From NCBI GenBank assembly GCA_031274665.1, contig JAISPV010000013.1, positions 1 to 6,081 on the forward strand: a DNA stretch of 6,081 nt, given 5' to 3'. The stretch's first letter is position 1. Each line of letters opens with the position of its first letter. Origin of the DNA: Candidatus Methanoplasma sp. GTDB lineage: Archaea; Thermoplasmatota; Thermoplasmata; Methanomassiliicoccales; Methanomethylophilaceae. The notes under the pieces are model-generated. The model was not told the origin of the DNA. It searched no databases and was given only the letters and a program-made list of their open reading frames with translations. The translations under genes and the position numbers were made by a program. Below, one piece after another: positions 1 through 5,343 of the stretch.

Positions 1-721
1 CAGGCAGGCGAAGATGCAGGGCAGCAAGCCGGAGACGATCCTCCAGGAGAGGCTTGCGGGCCTGAACGTGACCGAAAGCGAGATCAAAGATGCGCTGAAG
101 CATGTCGAGCTGCCTCAGGATCCGACGGAATGGGATGACGACAGACTGCTGGCGCTTTGCATAAGGATCAGAGAGATCTCCAAACCGATGATCATCGCGA
201 TGAACAAAGCGGACATCTCTCCGCCGGAGAATCTCGAAAGATTGAGGAAGATGGGCGACAGCGCCGTTCCCACTCTCGCCGAGACCGAACTTGCTCTGAA
301 GAAAGCGAGCGCGGCCGGGTTCATACAATACGTTCCCGGCGATCCTAGTTTCACGATCAAGCCGGGCGTCACCCTCAGCGAAGGGCAGAAGAAGGCCCTG
401 GATTACATGGCGGAGAAGATGAAAGGGAACAACGGCACCGGAATACAGACATGCCTGGAGGGCTGCGTCTTCGGGATCCTGGACCTCATCGCGGTGTATC
501 CGGTCGAAGACGAATCAAAGTACACAGACCACTTCGGACGGGTGCTGCCCGACTGCTTCCTCGTGCCGAGGGGCTCGACCGCCAAGGACCTGGCGTACAA
601 GGTCCACACTGAACTGGGAGACAAATTCATCAGGGCGGTCAACGCAAAGACAAAAAGGACCGTCGGAGCCGACTACGTGCTTCAGGACGGAGATGTAATC
701 AGGATAGTGGCGAACAAGTGA
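1..721 (+). CDS. ychF: Archaeal YchF-type (Obg-related) TGS-domain GTPase, 3' part only
   Basis: The gene enters from the left edge. The frame is open from base 2, so the Met at base 14 is probably internal and the P-loop (G1), G2 and G3 motifs lie outside the window. Numbering from that Met, NKAD at residues 64-67 is the G4 guanine-recognition motif, and PTLAETELALKKA (86-98) sits where G5 belongs, with Leu instead of the usual Ser of SA. Residues about 155-235 form a C-terminal TGS domain, with DCFLVPRGSTAKDLAYKVHT as the typical core and LQDGDVIRIV near the end. The family binds ribosomes or RNA and is thought to act in translation or stress control in the cytoplasm. Bacterial and eukaryotic YchF/OLA1 have an altered G4 (NxxE) and prefer ATP; NKAD here predicts GTP. 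The stop lies 4 bases before the polymerase start, suggesting one operon. Family is confident; the exact role is not known from sequence. Confidence 0.88.
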   Translation, partial: RQAKMQGSKPETILQERLAGLNVTESEIKDALKHVELPQDPTEWDDDRLLALCIRIREISKPMIIAMNKADISPPENLERLRKMGDSAVPTLAETELALKKASAAGFIQYVPGDPSFTIKPGVTLSEGQKKALDYMAEKMKGNNGTGIQTCLEGCVFGILDLIAVYPVEDESKYTDHFGRVLPDCFLVPRGSTAKDLAYKVHTELGDKFIRAVNAKTKRTVGADYVLQDGDVIRIVANK

Positions 722-723
722 TC
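718..723 (+). promoter_or_regulatory. Possible extended Shine-Dalgarno match before the polymerase
   Basis: GTGATC is complementary to the GAUCAC segment of the usual archaeal 16S rRNA 3' end. It overlaps the TGA stop of the GTPase gene and lies only 2 bases from the polymerase ATG at 726. No GGAGG core is present, unlike the genes on the minus strand, so polymerase translation probably relies on coupling to the upstream gene. The match is short and may be chance. Confidence 0.35.
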
Positions 724-725
724 AC

Positions 726-3134
726 ATGGAGACGATTGACGTAAGGCTCTTAACGGCATCCTACAGCAACGATGCGAACAGCAATGTGTATGTAGAACTG
801 TTCGGCAAGACCAGGGAAAAGAGGTCCGTCACCGTCCTGTACTACGGGTTCGATCCTTACTTCTTCATCGTGGATCCGGGCGAGGACTCGGAGAAGGTGC
901 TGAAAAGGGATCCCGAAGTGTTGAAAGTAGAGCATGCCCGCCTCTTCTACAAAGGTTCCGACCGCAATGTTCTCAAAGCGACAGTGAAGTTTCCGTGGAA
1001 GGTCCCGGACTACCGCAACGAATGGAAGAAGAAGGGTTTCACCGTGCTTGCGGCAGATATCCCTTTCCATCACAGGTTCGTCTACGACCACGACATGGGC
1101 TCCTGTATAAGGGTCAACGGCGAAAGGACGACCGGTCCGTATGCGACCGACATAATAATGAAAATGGACTCCTTCGAGAACATAGAGCCTTTCGACCCGG
1201 GCCTCAGGTTCCTTTCGTTCGATATCGAGAACAGCATCGAACATGATTTCATTTTCACAATATGTTCGGTAGTGGAGGAGGACGGGGTCTACCGGAGCAG
1301 CGAGCCCATCACGGGGAACGAGAAGGACATCATTACAAAGTTCGCAGATCTGATAAAGAAAGAGGACCCGGACATAATCACCGGATACAACATAGACAAC
1401 TATGATATCCGAAAGATCTTGGAGAGATCGCTTGCCAACAAGATGAAGGACGCCCTGCCCTGGGGAAGGGACCTCGGACAGCCGCGCGTCGTCAACGAGA
1501 GGTTCTGGAGGCTGAAAGGGCGCATCGTAGTGGATGCGTGGTGGGCGGTAAAGCGCGAACTGCGGCCGAAACAGGAGACGCTGAACGCAGTTGCGCTCCA
1601 GGTCCTGGGAGAATCGAAGCTTGATGTCGACCCCAAAAAGATAGACACGGAATGGAAGAACAACCGCGAGAAAGTGTTGGAATACTGTGTGAAAGATGCG
1701 GAACTCGCCCTGAAGATACTTCTGAAGATCGGTACGGTAAGGAAAGGGATGGACCTTTCGACCGTCGCAAAGCTTCCGCTTGACGATGCGCTCAACGCCG
1801 GCTCGTCCCAGCTCGCGGATTCGCTTCTCATCAGAGAAGCGGACCGACAGAAAGTAGGTGTGCCGATGACGGGAAGAAGGGAAGCGGGAGAACATATCGA
1901 AGGTGGGTACGTTCATACGATGAATCCCGGACTGTACCACTGGGTATGCGTGCTTGACTTCAAATCGATGTATCCGTCGCTTATAATCGCAAAGAACATC
2001 TGCTTCACCACCCTTTCCCCGCAGGGGACCATAACGGCGCCCTCCGGCGCAAGGTTCCTGTCACCCGACAAAAGAGTGGGCATCCTGCCGAAGATATTGA
2101 AGGACCTCATGAAAGAAAGGGACGGCATTAAAGAAAGGATGAGGTCAGTTTCGGACGATGTGGAACGGAAATATCTTAACGGCCTTCAGGAGGCCGTCAA
2201 GGTGCTGATGAACACATTCTACGGGGTCTTCGCATCATCATTCTACAGATTCACGGACAAGAACATCGGCGCGGCGATAACGGCGTTTGCAAGAGACAAC
2301 GTCAAGAGGATAATAAACGAGGTCGAGAAGGAAGGTATCACCGTGATATATTCTGATACCGACTCTTTGTTCATGCAGTCCCCCAAGCACGAACTTGACG
2401 GGTCCGTCGATTTCGGCAAGGGAATGGCGAAAAGATTCTCCACGGAAGGCGGCACGCTCGAATTCGAAAAGCTGCTGGAGCCTCTTTTCTCCCACGGGAA
2501 GAAGAAGCGATATGTGGGGAGGGTGGCCTGGCCTGTGAGGACGGAGGAACTCTTGGTAAGAGGATACGAGATAAGACGGTCGGACTCCTTCGACCTTCAG
2601 AGCCGCCTTCTGATGGAGCTGTTCGAAAAGATACTTGATGAGAAGAACGACGAGGCGACAGCGCTGGTGAAGAAGACCATACAGGATACGCTTGCCGAAA
2701 AGGTCGATATCTCGGACCTTGTGATCTCCAGGACCTGCAAGGGATTGAGCGCCTACGAGAACCCGGAGAGGATGAGCAATGTGCAGGCTGCCAACAAGAT
2801 GGTCAAGAAAGGATACGACTTCATACCCGGAATGAAAGTATCGTGGATCGTCACCGACAGCAGCGTCGTGCCACAGGGGGTCGAGCCCTACATAAGCGGC
2901 GCAGTATTCGAGGGAGAGCCGGACTACAGATACTATGCCGAGAGATTAGCGCAGACAGCCTCCAGGATCACGGAAGTATTCGGGTGGACGGAGAAGGACC
3001 TCATGATGGGGAGCCAGCAGATGACGCTCTTCGACATGGGGTCCGAGGTTAAAGACTCCCCCGAAAAGAAGAAGAAAGAGGATGTACCGCCGAAGACCGT
3101 CACAAAAAGCCCCAAGCTCGAAGATTTCTTTTGA
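726..3134 (+). CDS. polB: Family B DNA polymerase with 3'-5' proofreading exonuclease
   Basis: Template-directed DNA polymerase of 802 aa, complete. An N-terminal domain (1 to about 155) precedes the exonuclease: ExoI FDIE (D166, E168), ExoII YNIDNYD (222-227, D227) and ExoIII YCVKD (Y320-D324). The linker GGYV follows at 393-396. Polymerase motifs come in order: motif A DFKSMYPS (D411), motif B KVLMNTFYG (K492-G500, with Thr where NSxYG is usual), motif C YSDTDS (D544, D546), then KKRY (593-596) and the thumb segment RGYEIRRSD (612-620). All catalytic acids are present, so both activities should be intact. Motifs A, B and C run without an intein. Archaeal relatives are mostly about 770-790 aa; the excess is a C-terminal tail after about 772 with KKKK (781-784) and a terminal LEDFF. 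Start 726 is the first Met after the GTPase stop, and the N-terminus fits the family. In euryarchaea PolB works beside PolD in replication or repair and binds PCNA. Confidence 0.97.
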   Translation: METIDVRLLTASYSNDANSNVYVELFGKTREKRSVTVLYYGFDPYFFIVDPGEDSEKVLKRDPEVLKVEHARLFYKGSDRNVLKATVKFPWKVPDYRNEWKKKGFTVLAADIPFHHRFVYDHDMGSCIRVNGERTTGPYATDIIMKMDSFENIEPFDPGLRFLSFDIENSIEHDFIFTICSVVEEDGVYRSSEPITGNEKDIITKFADLIKKEDPDIITGYNIDNYDIRKILERSLANKMKDALPWGRDLGQPRVVNERFWRLKGRIVVDAWWAVKRELRPKQETLNAVALQVLGESKLDVDPKKIDTEWKNNREKVLEYCVKDAELALKILLKIGTVRKGMDLSTVAKLPLDDALNAGSSQLADSLLIREADRQKVGVPMTGRREAGEHIEGGYVHTMNPGLYHWVCVLDFKSMYPSLIIAKNICFTTLSPQGTITAPSGARFLSPDKRVGILPKILKDLMKERDGIKERMRSVSDDVERKYLNGLQEAVKVLMNTFYGVFASSFYRFTDKNIGAAITAFARDNVKRIINEVEKEGITVIYSDTDSLFMQSPKHELDGSVDFGKGMAKRFSTEGGTLEFEKLLEPLFSHGKKKRYVGRVAWPVRTEELLVRGYEIRRSDSFDLQSRLLMELFEKILDEKNDEATALVKKTIQDTLAEKVDISDLVISRTCKGLSAYENPERMSNVQAANKMVKKGYDFIPGMKVSWIVTDSSVVPQGVEPYISGAVFEGEPDYRYYAERLAQTASRITEVFGWTEKDLMMGSQQMTLFDMGSEVKDSPEKKKKEDVPPKTVTKSPKLEDFF
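3015..3131 (+). other. Polymerase C-terminal tail with two PIP-box-like motifs
   Basis: This encodes residues 764-802. QQMTLFDM (764-771) lies where archaeal PolB proteins carry their PCNA-interacting peptide. It keeps the Gln and Leu, but Met sits at the first aromatic position. A Lys-rich linker follows, and the protein ends SPKLEDFF (795-802), which has the Leu and two aromatic positions of a PIP box but Ser instead of Gln. PCNA binding by either is inferred. Confidence 0.5.
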
Positions 3135-3135
3135 G

Positions 3136-3150
3136 AAAAAACAAAAAAAA
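3136..3150 (-). terminator. T-tract terminator of the gene ending at 3175
   Basis: Read on the minus strand, the region shows a run of 8 T (3143-3150), one G, then 6 T (3136-3141), beginning 25 bases after the stop. A further T5 lies at 3155-3159. Oligo-T tracts without a strong hairpin are the usual archaeal terminators. The plus strand has only A-runs here, so this does not serve the polymerase gene. Confidence 0.65.
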
Positions 3151-3160
3151 GTTTAAAAAG

Positions 3161-3169
3161 CGTTTATTC
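3161..3169 (-). other. Shared 3' box GAATAAACG, copy 1
   Basis: On the minus strand GAATAAACG begins at the sixth base after the stop codon. The same 9-mer begins at the sixth base after the stop of the third array gene (5330-5338). In both cases an AAAC and a T-tract follow. This is either leftover homology from duplication or part of the 3'-end signal. Confidence 0.45.
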
Positions 3170-3174
3170 AAGCA

Positions 3175-4143
3175 TCAAGGCATCGCTTTGAGCGAGTAGA
3201 GGCAGATTGTATCTCCGGCGTATTCTATGCCGATCTCATAGATGTAGTGCGATGTCGCCTCATAGTAGAAGAGGAAATTTGTGTTTAACACAATGCTTCC
3301 CCCTATTGGAATGGTCCATATCTCGATGTTCTTGCCGCCGTGTATGGTTCCTATGGTCTCCGTCTTATTCGTGTTCTCGGCATCTATCGGCAATCCCCGA
3401 ATGTTAGCGCTGACGAAATACTCCTCAACGGGAGTGGGTCCCAAAGGTACGGTGTACTTTATTCCGTACTGACCGCCGGGACAGTCCGCCACGACCTCTA
3501 TCGTCGCAGTGTATCCCGCTGTCGGCGTACCGTAATTGTAAATGGTACCGATCGCGTCAGACGGCGTGTACGACGTTTGCCACTTGAGGTCATATGCTGT
3601 CAATTCGATCACTTCCGTTGCTTCCTCCCCCAATATGAGTTTGTACAACAATCCCTTCGCGGAATCGATATACGCCTTAGCGGGCATCGTCTCTTCCATG
3701 TACTCAAATACATCCAGTTTTTTATTGCCTTCGAAGGTCTTGATCGTTTCTTTTCCTTTATTTATCGCATCTTCCGGCACGTTGAACTCGCTTCCGCCTA
3801 CTTTCGGGATCATACTGCAGACCGTGAAATCATATTCCGAGTATTCACTTTCTACAGTTACCTTCACGAGGGATTCATCTGCATTCTGCCCCAAATACCT
3901 AATTTCAGTTGCTCCGATCTTTATATTGTCATCAAATTGATCGTATCTCAGGAACGTCCCGGGCCCCCAGATCTTGTCTGCGGCCCCTCCGCCGTTGCCA
4001 TTCTCATTGTTCTCATCGCCGCCGTTCAACAGAACGATAGCCGCTGCCGCGGCACTTACTCCGATGACCGCGATGATTATCAGGGCGAGAATGATCGTTG
4101 CTACCCCCGATCTGTCTTTTTGTATTCTTTTATTAAGCCCCAT
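3175..4143 (-). CDS. Membrane-anchored surface protein of unknown function, array copy 1
   Basis: 322 aa, complete; I recognise no named family. A basic N-terminus containing RIQKDRSG (6-13) is followed by a hydrophobic, Ala-rich segment (about 14-40), which suggests an anchor with the rest outside the cell, resembling archaeal pilin-like (class III) leaders. Next comes a Gly/Asn/Glu-rich linker (41-57). The body has two similar halves. The first has PGTFLRYD (61-68), GQNAD (85-89), KLDVFEY (142-148) and KAYID..LLYK (156-168). The second has AIGTIYNY (197-204), ADC..QYG (219-227), GLP (250-252), IEIW (273-276) and FYYE..IY (292-302). LKWQTSY (186-192) joins them. It lacks the first Cys of the CxxxC seen in its neighbours (V217). 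The start is fixed by GGAGG 7 bases upstream and by alignment with copy 2. A single-gene transcript is likely, with its own promoter and T-tract. It faces the polymerase gene tail to tail. Confidence 0.85.
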   Translation of the reverse strand: MGLNKRIQKDRSGVATIILALIIIAVIGVSAAAAAIVLLNGGDENNENGNGGGAADKIWGPGTFLRYDQFDDNIKIGATEIRYLGQNADESLVKVTVESEYSEYDFTVCSMIPKVGGSEFNVPEDAINKGKETIKTFEGNKKLDVFEYMEETMPAKAYIDSAKGLLYKLILGEEATEVIELTAYDLKWQTSYTPSDAIGTIYNYGTPTAGYTATIEVVADCPGGQYGIKYTVPLGPTPVEEYFVSANIRGLPIDAENTNKTETIGTIHGGKNIEIWTIPIGGSIVLNTNFLFYYEATSHYIYEIGIEYAGDTICLYSLKAMP

Positions 4144-4150
4144 GGTTTTT

Positions 4151-4155
4151 CCTCC
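4151..4155 (-). promoter_or_regulatory. Ribosome-binding site, array copy 1
   Basis: GGAGG (minus strand) lies 7 bases before the ATG at 4143, a near-ideal Shine-Dalgarno spacing. The flanking TCGGAGGAA is identical before copy 2. Confidence 0.85.
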
Positions 4156-4190
4156 GACAGGTTTTTTTCATGAAATAAACAGGTTGAGAT

Positions 4191-4215
4191 AATATAGTGT
4201 GTTAGAAGTATTTAA
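4191..4215 (-). promoter_or_regulatory. Promoter of array copy 1: TTAAATAC-N10-CTATATT
   Basis: On the minus strand TTAAATAC (4208-4215) and CTATATT (4191-4197) are 10 bases apart. The C of the second box is 54 bases upstream of the start codon. Copy 2 has the same boxes at the same spacing and distance. Either could be the TBP-binding TATA box. If it is the proximal one, transcription would start about 25 bases before the ATG, leaving a short leader with the GGAGG site. Confidence 0.6.
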
Positions 4216-4217
4216 TT

Positions 4218-4229
4218 AAAATATATTTT
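4218..4229. repeat. 12-bp A/T palindrome upstream of the copy 1 promoter
   Basis: AAAATATATTTT is a perfect palindrome. It abuts a second one, TTTAATTAAA (4211-4220), which overlaps the upstream promoter box. It is absent from the copy 2 promoter. It could be an extra regulator or TBP site, or simply biased composition. Confidence 0.35.
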
Positions 4230-4233
4230 TTCT

Positions 4234-4245
4234 ACGGCCGGTCGT
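4234..4245. promoter_or_regulatory. GC-rich near-palindrome with CGGCC core, upstream of copy 1
   Basis: ACGGCCGGTCGT matches its reverse complement at 10 of 12 positions and stands out in A/T-rich surroundings. Its CGGCC (4235-4239) lies 92-96 bases upstream of the ATG, and CGGCC occurs at exactly the same distance before copy 2 (5287-5291). It may be an operator or a relic of duplication. Confidence 0.35.
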
Positions 4246-4255
4246 GCGGGTATGC

Positions 4256-4292
4256 AAAAACCTAGTTTTTCTGTAAAAATTGTTTTTTTACA
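4256..4292 (-). terminator. Two A/T hairpins directly after array copy 2
   Basis: In minus-strand sense an 8-bp inverted repeat TGTAAAAA/TTTTTACA with a 5-base loop (4272-4292) starts at the base after the stop codon. A second, AAAAAC/GTTTTT with a 3-base loop (4256-4270), follows. Both end in T5. The stems are A/U and weak, so the T-tracts may be the real signal. This copy lacks the GAATAAACG box of the other two. Confidence 0.45.
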
Positions 4293-5195
4293 TCATGGCT
4301 TATCCGTAAGAACGAAGGTGAATACCTCGCTGCCTGAATCCACTTCACATTTGTAAATGATGTGCGAACCCGGCTCATAATAGAATGTCCACTCATAGCC
4401 TACCGCATCAAAGAATTCCCATATACCTACGGAGACGTCGCCGTCTATCGTGCCTTTCAGGATGATCGAGACCCCCGTATACGTAGCTTCAACGGGCAGT
4501 CCCTGCGGGTCCTCGCTGAGGCGGTATGTGTCCAAGTAGAATAACTTGGAACTGTACACAACCCCGTATTGGTCGTTCAGACAGTCTGCAATACACGTTA
4601 TCGTGGCAGAAAAGAGGTCCACCCCCATAAAACTCCCCATGTATTCGTATGCCGTACCGATCGATCCTGATTCGTTATATGAGTTCTGCCATTTGAGATC
4701 GCATGCGGTCAACACATGTGTCTCAATATACGACACCATTGTGATCTCATCCCTGTACGATAATCCGTCCGATATGCCGATATACGACTTTGTTGCCCTT
4801 CCCTCATAGGTATACTCCCATATGTCCACGGTCTTTTTTCCGCCGAGGGCGTCGATCTTAGTTCTGCCCTTCTTCACCGCATCGTCCGGCAGTTTCTTTT
4901 GGTTCAACCCATATTCTGTGAAGGATATCGTTCCCACGTCCATTTTCAGTCTGGTAAAATACGCATCCGCGTTCTGCCCGACGATCTCGTATTGTATTGT
5001 TCCGGCATGTATTTCATCGATCAGAAGATCATACTCCATCGTCGTTCCCGGCGCCATACTCTTTTGATCCTTTTCGCCGACGAAATAGACAAGTACCACT
5101 GCGGCCGCCGCGGCTATCACAATGACAACGATCAAAACCACAGCGATCGTGCCTATCCCGGACCTGTCCTTTTGGATTCTGTTCTTATTTTCCAT
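4293..5195 (-). CDS. Membrane-anchored surface protein of unknown function, array copy 2
   Basis: 300 aa. The frame is open upstream to 5270, but the Met at 5195 is preceded by GGAGG at 7 bases and gives an N-terminus (MENKNRIQKDRSG) matching copy 1; the longer reading would translate the leader and promoter. Basic N-terminus, then a hydrophobic anchor (about 14-40, Val/Ile/Ala-rich), almost no linker, and two similar halves. The first half has PGTTMEYD (49-56), GQNAD (73-77), VDIWEY (123-128), KSYIG (136-140) and VLT (161-163). The second has SIGTAYEY (178-185), TCIADC (200-205), DQYGVVY (208-214), DPQGLP (229-234), GIWEF (257-261), FYYEP (271-275) and VLT (295-297). Matching residues are about 133-134 apart. 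LKWQNSY (167-173) links the halves. The C201/C205 pair may form an extracellular disulfide. Function unknown; likely N-in, C-out on the cell surface. Confidence 0.85.
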   Translation of the reverse strand: MENKNRIQKDRSGIGTIAVVLIVVIVIAAAAAVVLVYFVGEKDQKSMAPGTTMEYDLLIDEIHAGTIQYEIVGQNADAYFTRLKMDVGTISFTEYGLNQKKLPDDAVKKGRTKIDALGGKKTVDIWEYTYEGRATKSYIGISDGLSYRDEITMVSYIETHVLTACDLKWQNSYNESGSIGTAYEYMGSFMGVDLFSATITCIADCLNDQYGVVYSSKLFYLDTYRLSEDPQGLPVEATYTGVSIILKGTIDGDVSVGIWEFFDAVGYEWTFYYEPGSHIIYKCEVDSGSEVFTFVLTDKP

Positions 5196-5202
5196 GTTAC
5201 TT

Positions 5203-5207
5203 CCTCC
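5203..5207 (-). promoter_or_regulatory. Ribosome-binding site that fixes the start of array copy 2
   Basis: GGAGG (minus strand) with 7-base spacing to the ATG at 5195, identical to copy 1. It decides against the upstream in-frame Met codons between 5270 and 5195. Confidence 0.85.
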
Positions 5208-5240
5208 GATCATTTTCCCTGTGAGATCGAACGAGCTGAA

Positions 5241-5267
5241 AATATATAGGCAGTCCATTGTATTTAA
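5241..5267 (-). promoter_or_regulatory. Promoter of array copy 2: TTAAATAC-N10-CTATATATT
   Basis: On the minus strand TTAAATAC (5260-5267) is followed after 10 bases by CTATATATT (5241-5249), whose C is 54 bases upstream of the ATG at 5195. Boxes, spacing and distance equal those of copy 1. CTATATATT is a good archaeal TATA candidate. Confidence 0.65.
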
Positions 5268-5286
5268 CAAAATTACCCTAACAAAC

Positions 5287-5291
5287 CGGCC
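5287..5291. promoter_or_regulatory. CGGCC core upstream of array copy 2
   Basis: CGGCC lies 92-96 bases upstream of the ATG at 5195, the same distance as CGGCC before copy 1. The flanks differ, so the near-palindrome around copy 1 is not conserved. Five bases is little; support comes only from the identical position. Confidence 0.25.
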
Positions 5292-5311
5292 CTGTGGTCA
5301 ATTTTATAAAG

Positions 5312-5317
5312 AAAAAA
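5312..5317 (-). terminator. T-tract terminator of array copy 3
   Basis: Minus-strand T6, 27 bases after the stop, then C and TTT. The sequence before it (GAATAAACG, then AAAC) matches the 3' region of copy 1, where the T-tract starts 25 bases after the stop. Confidence 0.55.
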
Positions 5318-5329
5318 GTGTTTGGAAGC

Positions 5330-5338
5330 CGTTTATTC
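5330..5338 (-). other. Shared 3' box GAATAAACG, copy 2
   Basis: Identical to the 9-mer at 3161-3169 and in the same place, starting at the sixth base after the stop codon. Confidence 0.45.
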
Positions 5339-5343
5339 TGTGT

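Noticed and set aside
750..1940. Long open frame (396 codons) antisense to the polymerase gene
   Set aside because: It lies wholly opposite a gene with intact catalytic motifs, its product is rich in Arg, His and Val without recognisable motifs, and codon bias of the sense gene explains it.
726..3134. Intein in the polymerase gene
   Set aside because: Archaeal PolB often carries inteins in motifs A, B or C, but these motifs are continuous here and the length is normal.
3340..4173. 277-codon plus-strand frame opposite array copy 1
   Set aside because: The minus-strand gene has a promoter, a GGAGG site and paralogs. The opposite frame has none of these, and its product is Arg/Cys-rich and unlike anything beside the other copies.
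4144..4292. CRISPR, tRNA or small RNA gene in the array spacers
   Set aside because: There are no regular direct repeats and no cloverleaf. The only structures are weak A/T hairpins next to a stop codon and promoter boxes.
5196..5270. N-terminal extension of array copy 2 to the Met codon at 5270
   Set aside because: It would translate across the TATA-like boxes and the GGAGG site. Copy 1 starts at the position equivalent to 5195.
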